This document shows, one piece after another, positions 10,880-21,513 of a stretch of DNA of 64,000 bases. Each line of letters starts with the position of its first letter. The first letter of the stretch is position 1. A program made the position numbers and the translations under genes. A model generated the notes under the pieces. That model was not told where the DNA came from, made no database searches, and saw only the letters and a list, made by a program, of their open reading frames with translations. This stretch comes from Avena insularis (taxonomy: Eukaryota > Streptophyta > Magnoliopsida > Poales > Poaceae): contig CM042684.1 of NCBI GenBank assembly GCA_023614405.1, forward strand, positions 532,998,682 through 533,062,681, read 5' to 3'.

Positions 10880-12250
10880 GAAAGCGAGCTCGTCAACTTC
10901 CTCCGTGAGAATCGGGACATTTTTGCTTGGTCCACACAGGATTTGCAAGGTGTTCCGAGGGAGTTGGCCGAGCACTCTTTGAACGTAAGACCTGGAGCAA
11001 GGCCGGTGAAGCAACCTCTCCGCCGCTTCGCCGAGGATAGGAGAAAAGTCATTGGAGACGAGATAGCTCGGTTGCTAGCAGCAGGATTTATCATGGAAGT
11101 ACTGTATCCGGATTGGCTCTCTAATCCGGTGCTGGTAGAAAATAAAAAGGATGATCCGAACATGGCAGTGGTTTGGCGTATGTGTATCGATTACACGAAC
11201 CTGAATAAGGCGTGTCCAAAAGATCCATTTCCACTGCCGAGGATAGATCAGGTCATATACTCAACCGCGGGATGTGAACTGTTGTCATTCATTGATGCAT
11301 ATTCTGGTTTCCACCAGATACCTCTGAATCCGGATGATCAAATAAAGACTGCGTTTATCACCCTGTACGGGGCTTATTGCTATCGCACTATGCCGTTTGG
11401 TTTACGTAATGCAGGTGCAACGTACCAAAGATGTATGCAAAAATGTTTGCACGACCAAATAGGTCAAAACGTACAAGTATATGTGGATGATGTGGTTATC
11501 AAGACCAAGGAAAGCAAAACGCTCCTTGACGACATCAGGCAGAAATTCGCGAACTTGAGAAGGTTCCGGATGAAGCTTAACCCGGAAAAATGTACCTTCG
11601 GTGTCCCGGCTGGAAAATTACTCGGATTTCTCGTCTCCAGCCAAGGTATCGAAGTTAATCCAACTAAGATTCGGTCCATTGAACGAATGGAGATGCCGAA
11701 GTGTCTTAACGATGTCCAGAAGTTCACTAGGTGCCTGGCATCGTTGAGTCGGTTTGTATGTCGGTTGGGAGAAAAGGCAGTGCCTCTCTACCAACTCATG
11801 AAAAAGTCGGATAAGTTCGTTTGGACACCATAGGCCGATGAAGCCTTTGCCCACTTAAAAAAGATGTTGGCCACTGCACCAATGTTAGCCTCTCCACTAT
11901 CAAAGGAGCCAATGTTGCTCTACATAGCCGCAACCAACTGAGTTGTAAGTGCAGTGATTGTAGTAGAGCGCAATGAAGAGGGTAAGTCGGTGCAGAGGCG
12001 ATTACTTGAGCGAGGTATTATCTGCCTCAAAACAGAACTACCCGCACTTTCAAAAGGTGGCATATGGTGTCTATATGGCGGCAAAGAAGTTAAAGCATTA
12101 CTTTGAGGAGCACCCCATCAAAGTGATATGTGAAGCTCCCATATCCGAGATAATGGGTAACAAGGATGCGAGTGGCAGAATTGCAAAATGGGCAATTGTG
12201 CTAGCTCCTTATGCACTTAATCTGACGAAGAGAAGCAATCAAGTCTCAGG
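10880..12250 (+). pseudogene. Tat-1 reverse transcriptase and first RNase H
   Basis: RT motifs are in order: MCIDYTNLNKACPKDPFPLP, FIDAYSGFHQI, YRTMPFGLRNAGATYQRCM and the catalytic VYVDDVV (about 11480). The first RNase H follows RT in the usual gypsy place, with LLYIAATN near 11920 and YLSEVLSASKQNYPHFQK near 12010-12050. In-frame stops are TAG 11831-11833 and TGA 11939-11941, and a short deletion near 11995 shifts the frame. Both stops fit C-to-T decay (CAG and CGA). Non-functional copy of a replication polyprotein. Confidence 0.85.
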
Positions 12251-12789
12251 TTGTGGTGGACTTTTTTGTAGATTGGACCGAGGTACAATACGAACCACCG
12301 CCACCAGATCCGAACTACTGGAGGATGCACTTTGACGGGTCGAAAACCAAAACCGGATTAGGCGTCGGGGTTGTGCTTACCTCGCCAAAGAAGGACCAGC
12401 TAAAATACGTGTTGCAGATCCATTTCGCGGCGTCAAACAATGTCGTAGAGTATGAAGCACTTGTGCATGGGCTCTAAGTGGCAAAAGAGATTGGGATACG
12501 TCGGATCGTATGCTTTGGCGACTCGGATTTGGTGGTGCAGCAAGTGTCCGGAGTGTGGGACGCCCTGGATCCAAACATGGTGCTGTACAGATTCCATGTG
12601 CAAAAGATATCTGGTTACTTTGAGGGATGTGAATTTCACCATGTACCCCGGGTGGAAAACGAGGCTGCCGACATGCTATCGAAGCTCGGATCAACCCGAC
12701 AGGCAATTCCACCCGGTGTAGCATTGGAACACATCAGAAAACCATCTATCAGGCCGTCCCCAGGAACCGACTCGATCTATGTCCTGTAA
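12251..12789 (+). pseudogene. Tat-1 second (archaeal-type) RNase H
   Basis: After the first RNase H, a second RNase H-like domain begins at about 12310: MHFDGSKTKTGLGVGVVL with the first catalytic Asp, then NNVVEYEALVHGL with Glu, and CFGDSDLVVQQ with Asp, ending VPRVENEAADMLSKL. A second RNase H placed here is a known acquisition of the plant Tat lineage. TAA stops at 12475-12477 and 12787-12789 fall at positions where CAA would be expected in frame. Confidence 0.75.
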
Positions 12790-14247
12790 GATACAGAATC
12801 CGGAGCTGAGCCCATGGACATTGACACGGGAGGTAGTACACGAGACCCGGGGACTGCCTCAGCAAACCCGGGGACTGCCTCGCTAGACCCGGGGACTGCT
12901 CAGCGTGATCCGGCTGAAGTTATGCCGGTGGATCAAATGGAAATTGATGAGGACGTGTTCCCTGCACGAGCAATACCAGCTTGGGCACGGCCTATATTCC
13001 AATTCCTGAAAGATGGAACGTTGCCCACTGAGGAGGTGTTAGCCAGGCAAACTTAGAGGAGAGCAAAAGCATACACGATTATCAATTTTGAGCTGTACAA
13101 ACAGAGTGTAACCAATGTCCTCCAGCGATGCGTTGACCCGGAAGAAGGGCTCGACATCCTCCGAGATATACACCAAGGAGAGTGCGGGCATCATGCCTCA
13201 TCCCTAGCCTTGGTGGCAAAAGCGTTCCGGCATGGATTCTACTGGCCAAGTGCCTTAGAACAAGCAAAAGATCTGGTGAGAAAATGCAATGGCTGTCAGA
13301 GGTACGCTACCAAGACACATATGCTGATGTAGGAACTCAAGACCATACCAATTACGTGGCCATTTGCCGTATGGTGCTTGGATATGGTTGGCCCGTTCAA
13401 ACCAGCGAGGGGAAACATGACTCACATTTTGGTCATGGTGGATAAGTTTACAAAATGGATTGAAGTGAAGCCTATAAGGAAATGTGATGGGGATACGGCC
13501 GTAATGTTTCTCAAGGATATAATCTTGAGACACGGTTATCCACACAGTATCATAACTGATAATGGAACAAATTTTGCTGAAGGAGCATTTGCGCAATTCT
13601 GCCGAGATAAGAAGATCCGGCTGGACGTTGCCTTGGTAGCCCACCCCGCATCGAACGGACAAGTGGAAAGATCCAACGGATTAGTATTATCCAGGATAAA
13701 ACCCCGACTCATTGAGCCGCTGCAAAGATCAGCGGGGTGTTGGATAGAAGAACTACCAGCGGTACTGTGGAGTTTAAGAACAACTCCAAATCGATCAACA
13801 GGCTATACGCCGTTTTTTCTGGTATATGGGGCAGAAGCTGTATTACCAGCCGACATAGAGCATGATTCGCCTAGGGTCACCCAATACACAGAAGCCGAAG
13901 TGCAAGAATCCCGACAAAATGATGTTGATATGCTGGAAGAAGCGAGAGAACTGGCATTGTCCAGATCCGCCATATATCAGCAAAATCTCCGACGCTATCA
14001 TAGCCGAAAAGTAAGCCCCCGAGTCTTTCGGGAAGGCGATCTGGTGCTCCGGTTGGTACAGCGTACTGCCGGCATGCATAAATTATCCCCCCCATGGGAA
14101 GGGCCGTTCATCGTGAGCAAAGCATTGCACAATGATTTTTACTATCTTATAGATGCAAAGCCACAGGAAAAGAACAAGGTGGACAGGTCCGGAGAGGAAT
14201 CTAAGCGACCGTGGAATGTAGCACTACTTCGTCCTTTCTACACTTAG
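12790..14247 (+). pseudogene. Tat-1 integrase with acidic linker
   Basis: A linker (12790-13060) with three in-frame repeats precedes the integrase. The zinc-binding module HH...CNGCQ is at about 13186-13310, the catalytic core has Asp in CLDMVGPF, the second Asp in ITDNGTNF and Glu in QVERSNG, and the C-terminal domain has LVQRTAGMHKLSPPWEGPF. The frame ends naturally with TAG at 14245-14247. In-frame stops are TAG 13054-13056 and TAG 13330-13332, each one C-to-T step from CAG. Confidence 0.85.
12844..12903 (+). repeat. Three in-frame copies of a DPGTA-coding repeat
   Basis: ACCCGGGGACTGC-type units of 20-24 bases occur three times in the linker between the second RNase H and integrase, encoding DPGTAS/NPGTAS/DPGTAQ. 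The DNA core resembles the element's own polypurine tract (CGGGGACTAA). Confidence 0.75.
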
Positions 14248-14855
14248 CTAAGAAGTGTATGTATCCGAGTCGTCTCATATGTCGGTATGTATGTCGGCAA
14301 TGAGCTTATCAATGAAATAGTAGTGCCTCGAGCAGTAACTCGGGGACTGCCTTAATAATTATTGTTGTTGTCTCTTGTGCGTTAGCTGGAATAAGTTGTT
14401 CTACTTAACCCGGATTAGTAATGTGTGAGCACCAAAAACCCAACTCTTCGACTTGCTGTTGTCCAACAAGAATTGGCTTCATGGCAAGCAAGAGAACAAG
14501 TTTGGAATTGCGTAGCACATGAAAAGCGACTAAGGAAACGAATTTATTCGAGCTAACGTTTGTTTTTTGGACTATCCTTGTATTTATTTTCAAGTTATTA
14601 TGCAGCTTTATTTTTTGAGCTAAGTCTGAAAGTTTCTTAGTATTGTTAAGACGATTTTTGAAGCTCGGATTCGTAAGTCATAAAACCGAATCAAGGTAGA
14701 CACGATCCGAGCCAAAAGATTGAACGAACAAGAAAAAGAAACTCGGGGACTACGCCCAATTTAACCCGGCATAAGAACTTAGTAGCAAAATATCACATAT
14801 ACACGATACTGATTGCACCGACATCTGGGATCGATAAATTTTCAAGTTTTTTGAC
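14248..14855. other. Convergent spacer between Tat-1 pol and the antisense gene
   Basis: The spacer lies between the end of pol (plus) and the end of the antisense gene (minus). It includes CTCGGGGACTGCC (14339-14351) and ACTCGGGGACTAC (14741-14753), both close to the polypurine tract. It is AT-rich at 14520-14640. I see no ORF; both transcripts probably end here. Confidence 0.5.
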
Positions 14856-17800
14856 CTAAGGAGCAGCAGGAGGAGGAAGTTCGGCGTCGTCTTCACTGTC
14901 TTCAATATCTGAGGGATCGCCTTCTTCGTCCTCATCCGACCCGTCTTCAACATTCTCAGCGTTCTCATCCCCAGCGGATTCCAGGAAGCTCGGTCCTTCA
15001 ACCCATTCATGGATAGGAGAATATTCGATGAGGCTGTAGGCGCAAGCCTGGAGCCGAGCTACCCACTCCGGGTCATTAGTCCATCTGGATTCGGTGTGAC
15101 GGCGTGTAAGGAGGCTGAGGTCGATCTTCTCATACCATGTGAGTATGTGGTGAAGGATAGTATCAGCTGCGGCACGCCCTGCGGACTCCCTCCAAAGGTC
15201 GAGCTGGGTCTCGATATCCGACAGCTTTTTAGCAAGAAGTGTGATTCTCTTTGGAGCGCTCTCACTAGGCCAAAACATGTTGAAAACTCGAACTGAAACG
15301 TCGAGGAGATCCTTGCCGTAGTTCTTGATGATTTCCACGCGAGATGACAGGCTGACCAATAGGTCCTCCATGTCTAAGGGAATGCTCTCACCGTCAAGCG
15401 GCAGGAGTACCCTCTCTCGGCGGAAATTGGCAACAGCGCCTTCAATAGGAGTACCCTCTGGAAAGTGGCCTGGAAACAAGGCAAAGGAAGAAGCTAAAGA
15501 AAAGACATATGAAGTAACCCGGAGAATTATGTCAGATAAGGGAAAGGAACTTACGTGAAATATGGCTGTGAATCCGGGTCAACTCCTTGATGCAGTCATC
15601 GCGTCTCTTGCGAAGTTGCTCAAGCTCAGCGTTTGCCGATCCAAGCTGGATGTCGGATTCTTTGAGTAGGTCCTGGTCCTTGGAGATCTGGAGAGTAAGG
15701 TGCTCGTGCTCTTCTGTGAAGTTCTGGCCAACCTTTTGGAGCTCGGTTTGGTGCTGCGCCTCCATCTTCTTCATTTCTGCCTTTAGCTTGGCAATCTCAT
15801 CGTTCTTGGTTCGGAGGAGGGCAAGCTCATCGTCTTTCTTTTTTAGCTCGACTTGATGCTGCCCTGCTTGTTCGAGAAAATGCAGCATCATGTCAGGCAC
15901 GGGCACACTATCTTCAAGAGATGCTGAAATAGCGTGTTGACCCGGCAGAGCCGAGGTATGAATATTTGCCGAGCCAAAAAGAAAAGAAGATGGAAAGCAA
16001 AGCAGGGTCGGACAAAAAGGACCTACCCTTGATCTGCTCTAGGTTCTTTCGCATGATCTTGTTCTCAGCCTCCACCCCAGCTGCAGAAACCGAATGATGA
16101 GATTAGTTTGGCAGAAGAAGATGAAGAAAAAAGGAAAAGCCCTAAGGGAGAAACTTACCGTTTTTTCATGTTCTGCAATAAGTGCAACGTGCTTTGCACG
16201 TAGCATCTTGTGGGTATCCAGCAGGCGTTGGAATTCAGCACTCCGGTGATTGGTGGTTACCTGAAAAAAGTACAGAAGCGTAAATTAGCTTGATGCATAT
16301 TCGAAGTGTGCAAGATCCGGGCCAAGGTTTGGAACTTAACCCGGCTCTAGGTGTCTGCATATTCGAAGTGTGCAAGATCCGGGCCAAGTGGAACTTAACC
16401 CGGCTCTAGGTGTGTGCATATTCAAAGTGTACAAGATCCGGGCCAAGTGGAACTTAACCTGGCTCTAGGTGTGTGCATATTCGAAGTGTACAAGATCCGG
16501 GCCAAGTGGAACTTAACCCGGCTCTAGGTGGATGCATATTCGAAGTGTGCAAGATTCGGGCCAAGTGGAACTTAACCCGGCTCTAGGTGTCTGCATATTC
16601 GAAGTGTACAAGATCCGGGCCAAGTGGAACTTAACCCGGCTCTAGGTGTGTGCATATTTGAAGTGTACAAGCCCCGGGCCAAGTGGAACTTAACCCGGCT
16701 CTAGGTGTGTGCATATTCGAAATTCTCATAGAGCTACGTTAGTTTTCTAGTGAGCATCCGGCCGAGTAACAAGTTACTCCACCGGAGGCTCGGGGACTAA
16801 TGGTTATTATCTACAACATGTAAAGGAGAAGCGACATACCTCCATCATTTGCCCCGCAAGGTTAATTGCCTTAGCGGCTATGTTCATTTGGGCGGAAAAT
16901 TCTGCGGGGCCGAACTTTTCCGGGAGATCGTCATTGTGGATGAACTCCGCCTTGTTCCAGTTCATGACGAACTCAATCAGGCTCGGAGGGTACCGCTCAC
17001 CGGTGATCATATGGGGTGCCACCAAGCCCTTCGCATGCGCTTCTTTCCTCTCAACCAAGGCAAGGGCTGGGCTGGTATGCAGAACCATTTGCTACGCATC
17101 AGTTGGCTCAGCAGGAGCATTCTGCGCTGCTGGAGCTTTCTTGGGAAGCATTGATGCTAGGGTTCGCTGCCCAGCCTCGATGAATGATGACTTGGTAGCA
17201 TCCGGAGCCTTTTTGCCTTTGGCTTGCTGGGAAGAAGTAACTGCAGCGGATTTCCCCTTAGGAGCTGCTGGGGTAGTTCCTCGCCGAGGTTGAGATGACT
17301 CGGACGAGGCGGAAGAACTTGGCGCTAGAGCTCTTATAGCTGGACTTGGAGCGGTTGTTGATTTTCTTGGTGCCGGAACGGGTGATGGTGCTGGTTCGGT
17401 CACTGGTACTGGAACTGCTGCTGGTGATGGGGCCGGTGCTGGTGTCGAGGTAGTCTCGGTGGCTGCTGGTTGCGGTGATGCCGAAGTTGTGGACGCCGTC
17501 GCCTCGGCTGGGCCGGTCTCTCCCGCTCCGAGGTTGCATTCCTCTCGACGAGGTAGTGTGGAACCCGGAGCAGCCGCAGAACCCTCTGGAATAGGGCTCA
17601 GCGGACGTGACTCGTCGTCACGAGGAGGAGAAGGGCTAGATCGGAGCGGTGAAGAGATGCTAGATCCGCTCTGAGGGACCTCCACCGGAGCCCTGCAGAA
17701 GAGAATAATGTCAAAAGAGAAATTACAACAATGCAAGGAAAAGTGAGTTACACAAGGAAAAAGGACTTACGCATCCGAGGTTTGGGCCTCCTTGGGTTTC

Positions 17801-19264
17801 CGAGCCCTTTGTGCCAGGGCTTTGCCTGCCGGCTTGGAGGCATTCTTGTCTCTGTCCTTCTTTCGCCTTTTTGTGGGCTGAGAAGGTTCGGAGGAGGAAC
17901 TTGGTGCGGCTCCGCGCCTCTTCTTCGACGCCACCGGAACCGGTTCGCCCGTAGCAAGCGGAGGATCCTCGTGGATATGCCCACCGGGGTTAGCTGATGT
18001 CGGAAAGGTAAAATAAAGAGGGACAGCCTCAACAGGTTCAATCACATCGACATCCGAGTCATCCTCATCATCGGGCCAGTCTCTAAGAGAAGAGAATTTA
18101 CCGCTGGGTCGTTTTGTAGCGTCGGTCATAGGGAGAAACATCTCCTGGTCCGGCTCCTCCTCATCCGGGGTTTCTCGGTCCGGCGCCCACTTAAGGGTCG
18201 GATCCGTGCCGTCCTCAAGGGTTTGCTGAAGGAATAGCTGAGAAATGGAATGAAGAACAGAGTCAAAAATACAACAAAAACCGACATATATTTTCCGAAG
18301 TAAGTTTGCCCCGCGAAGCTTACCGCGGGAGGGAGCCTGTCACGACAAAACTGCTCAATTCCCCATGTCCATTCAGCGGAGAAATCCTTGTGGGTGGTGA
18401 AGAGAGCCTTAACCCGGTGAAAAATCTCCGTGTTGCTCAGCTCGAAGGAGGAGGTTCGGTTGGGGTCACGGCCGAAACTCATGTGGTACACCTTGTGGGT
18501 GCGCTTCTGGAGGGGAGAGATTTTGTTGCGCACGAACGTGATCATAGCATCCTCGTTGCACAATCCGAGTCTCTTCAGTTCCACGAACCTCTTGTTAACC
18601 TGGTTGGCCAGAGTCGTGGGCTTCTTGGAGATCTCCTCCCAAAATTCTGGATTTGGTGGACCCGGAGTATAGGGGAGCAACCGAATCAAATCTTCAGTGC
18701 CCGTATTCCGGATATAGAAGAAGGTCCGGGCCCATCCTTTGCAGGAGTCAAGCCCGGTGACCCGGGGGAAAATGGAAGTCCTCCGGGGTGAGATGGACGC
18801 AGCTCCGAATTGGGTGAGCTGCTTGTCCTCCGACTCTACTTGGATATTGGGGATGACGTTATGACGAAGGCCGAAAAAGGGATCCACAGCTCCTTCGTGG
18901 GCCAGAGTTCGGTGTAGCCTTCGATCGTAGAAGCAAAAGCAGAGAGAGAAGTGATAGCATTGGCTGGAAGGTGGTGCGGCTGCAGCTTGTAGGTGCTAAG
19001 CCAGTCCTGGAAGAAGTCGCTCACCGGCAAGTCGAACCCCCATTGGAAGTGGGACAAGAACACGACGAACTCACTCGGATTGGGTGAGGGGGCCAGTTCG
19101 GCAGAGGGGAGACGAGTGTCGATGCCGGCGGGGATGCGTCTAGTCCAGTAAAGCCAGTCAAGGTCATCTTGACAAACCCAAGACGCGGCCCACGCACCGC
19201 GGTCCGCCGCGGCGGCATCCTCCTCCATTTCTTGGTCGGCGACGACGAGCTCCTCCTCTGTCAT
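14856..19264 (-). pseudogene. Antisense multi-exon gene of Tat-1 (PF04195-like, coiled coil)
   Basis: This gene runs opposite to pol. From ATG 19264 it encodes a domain like the Pfam family called putative gypsy type transposon: PNPSEFVVFLSHFQWGFDLP, LQPHHLPANAIT, then after a frameshift near 18860, WARTFFYIRNTG and WEEISKKP. Exon ends with good GT/AG borders are visible near 18326, 17768, 16839, 16160, 16027 and 15556. Later exons give a KKRRG/KRRKKD basic stretch, a Pro/Ala/Ser-rich region (17092-17700), a long coiled coil (15556-15930, LKAEMKKMEAQHQTEL) and an acidic C terminus ending at 14856. Defects are the frameshift and a TAG at 17092-17094. Role unknown; the nuclear-type basic stretch and coiled coil suggest a regulatory or structural protein. 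Confidence 0.7.
16295..16730. repeat. 59-bp minisatellite in an intron of the antisense gene
   Basis: Unit starts (GCATATTCGAAG or close variants) lie at 16295, 16357, 16416, 16475, 16534, 16593, 16652 and a partial one at 16711: seven full copies, six of them exactly 59 bp apart. Each unit carries GATCCGGGCCAAG and CTTAACCCGGCTCTAGG. The array sits between exon ends at about 16839 and 16260. Confidence 0.95.
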
Positions 19265-20056
19265 CTCGTACTCGCTACCCTCACTGGCTCTAGCGGCGGC
19301 GGGGGTCAGAGGCCTGGATTGGCGAGGACCCGTGGCGAGGGAGTTGCGCAGCGGTGGCTGCGACGCAGAGCCACGGGGAAAAGTGCGGCGACGGCGCTGC
19401 TGCTAGAAGCACTGGCGGCGGCGCGGTCGCGAGGAAGATGAAGAAGAAGAGCAACGAGCAGAGGGGCACAGAAGAGGAAAAAGTTGTAAGGGGTGCGCCC
19501 CTCCGCTACTTAACCACCCCCTAAGAGGGTGAGTAGGATCGCGCCCTGCCAATGAGCCACATGGTGTGGCCGCGTATCACCTGCCTCAGCCAATCGGTGA
19601 GGAGCCACACAGAGGGCCACAGAGCAGAGGCGATCCCATGACGTGACGCACTGATGCGGTAAACGAGGAGGCAGGCGTGACGTGACCCTCACACAATGAT
19701 AACTGACAATTACTGCGGCGGTTACTGTGCAGGCCCTTAAAATAAGACGACGTAATGATTAGCCTCCACGTGGGTTGGCGTATGAAAGAAGGAAACAAGG
19801 CCCGGATCGAACCATGGTAACCCGGACAGCGAGTAAAAACTTAGAATGTGTAGAGGGAAAGTAAAACCATGAGATCCGAGTCAAAGTGGTAACCCGACCG
19901 GCAAGTGAAAACTTGGAACGTGCGAAGGGAACGTAAATCCATATAATCCGAGATAAAGAGCTAACTCGGAAATAACATCCAAGGCTCGAGCATAAATGAA
20001 CCTGATGTGGCCTTAGCGGCCAAGGCAGCTAAGACCGCACCAGCTTCGGGGACTAA
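19265..20056. other. Upstream region of the antisense gene and Tat-1 polypurine tract
   Basis: This stretch holds the presumed promoter and leader of the antisense gene and ends in the polypurine tract CTTCGGGGACTAA (20044-20056) right before the 3' LTR. GC-rich GGCGGC/GCGACG sequence dominates up to 19500; beyond it are CCACGTGG-like elements (19766-19772). The small plus-strand open frames here have no recognisable domain. Confidence 0.45.
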
Positions 20057-20846
20057 TGTTGGGGGGATACCCCCGGGTAGGGTCACTCTAGGGTATAAAG
20101 GCCGAGTTAGCCGAGATTCGGCAAGCTCAAAGCAGATGCTGACCGGATCACCTCAAGGCAGGCCGGATCACGGAGTAACCCGGACCAGGGGGGGTCGCCT
20201 AACATTGTCTCAGCCGACTTAAGAAGTAAGTCGGAAGTGCTTGTCTAACTTATATGCAGGAACATGTATAGCCGGATCTACTATGATCCGGGTCCCGTTT
20301 AGCTTCTAGGAGGAGGAAGGAATCTCGCTGGCCAAAAAGAAGGCCCGATACGCACTGCATGAGCGAAGCAAGTGAGGGCAGGACCACCGGGTCATGGCCG
20401 ACAAGGGTGACGACGCCCGTGTCGGCTGACGCGGACGCCGCAGAGGCTCACATAGCGAAAGCATGTGTGACGCAGGGGAAAAGCACCCTGGTCGGGTTAC
20501 CACTTTGAGAGGAGGCATATTCTTAGGGAATATGCCTCCACGTATGCCCTAGTCAGAGACCAAGCCCCCTCTATATAAGGGAGGCTAGGGTTTCAGTAGA
20601 GGGGGTTGGGTTTTCTTCCATACTGATTTGGCTAAGGTTCTAGGGGTGAACTGTGGGTGAGAGTAAGAGAGCTCCTTCTTCCTCCTCTCGCCAATACAGC
20701 TCTAGGAGCACTTGTAATCTTGAAAGGAAAGCAATACAATCTTCTGTGTGGAGAATCACTCCACTATCCCTCCCTGGATTCCCCTAGCGTGTATTAGTCC
20801 CCACCTTTAGCCTATACATGGCATCTGCCGTGACACCACCACGACA
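20057..20846 (+). repeat. Tat-1 3' LTR
   Basis: Starts TGTTGGGGGG after the polypurine tract and ends ...CACCACGACA. The CGACA end matches the end of the Tat-2 LTR (58901-58905, reverse complement), which supports the border. The palindrome (20511-20539) and TATA (20571-20580) are as in the left LTR. Confidence 0.9.
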
Positions 20847-20980
20847 CTAGCATTTTCATAGGCTTCACTCCTCCATTCATCTAAGTAACTTAAATCAAAT
20901 AATCATTTCTCACCTGCGAGCTTACAATCACTATTGAGTTCTTTAACTGCCCAGTAAGCTTTGTGTTCTAATTCTAAAGG
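20847..20980. repeat. Host duplication flanking Tat-1, right copy
   Basis: Second copy of 6600-6732, starting CTAGCATTTTCATAGG and ending CTAATTCTAAAGG. Here the sequence continues directly into the rest of the integrase, so this is the copy that is contiguous with the gene. Confidence 0.9.
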
Positions 20981-21513
20981 TAGGTGACAGGCTTTCCCAT
21001 AAACCATTTTATAAGGAGACATCCCCATAGGGTTTTTGTAGGCAGTTCTATAAGCCCATAAAGCATCATTCAACTTTTTAGCCCAGTTTTTTCTAGATCT
21101 ATTAACAGTCTTTTGCAAGATGGATTTAATCTCTCTATTTGATAACTCTACTTGCCCACTAGTTTGGGGGTGATAAGCTGAAGCAATTCTATGATTAACA
21201 TCATATTTAGCAAGGGTCTTTCTAAAACCACCATGAATGAAATGAGAACCCCCATCGGTCATGAGATACCTAGGCACTCCAAACCTAGGAATGATAACAT
21301 CCTTAAGCATTTTAGAGAAGTCTCTCTCTCAGCACTCTTCGTAGGAATGGCTTCCACCCACTTAGTAACATAATCAACGACAACAAGAATATGAGTATAA
21401 CCTTTTGAGGGAGGAAAAGGACCCATAAAGTCAAATCCCCAGCAATCAAAGGGTTCAATAACTAGAGAGTAGTTCATAGGCATTTCATTGCGTCTAGAAA
21501 TATTACCAACACG
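20847..21513 (-). pseudogene. Athila-A integrase, catalytic core
   Basis: The minus strand encodes the integrase core: [13 protein letters not shown] with the first catalytic Asp (near 21440), LMTDGGSHF with the second (near 21260), and [15 protein letters not shown] with the Glu (near 21150). A nonsense codon at 21514-21516 separates it from the zinc-binding module encoded at the end of the RT frame. A frameshift lies near 21310-21320, and an in-frame TGA at 20903-20905. The gene then runs into the Tat-1 junction and resumes at 6599. Confidence 0.85.

Larger units (their letters stand above)
6733..20846 (+). mobile_element. Tat-lineage Ty3/gypsy retrotransposon (Tat-1)
   Basis: The element has two LTRs (6733 to about 7513 and 20057-20846), sense-strand gag and pol (protease, RT, RNase H, a second RNase H, integrase), then a multi-exon antisense gene before the 3' LTR. 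A second RNase H after RT and extra, often antisense, ORFs downstream of integrase are known hallmarks of the Tat lineage (Grande, RIRE2, Retand relatives). The left LTR lacks its first ~9 bases and abuts a 133-bp host duplication. LTRs differ by roughly 30 substitutions by eye, mostly transitions, so it is not very recent. Pol is riddled with stops. Confidence 0.9.
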
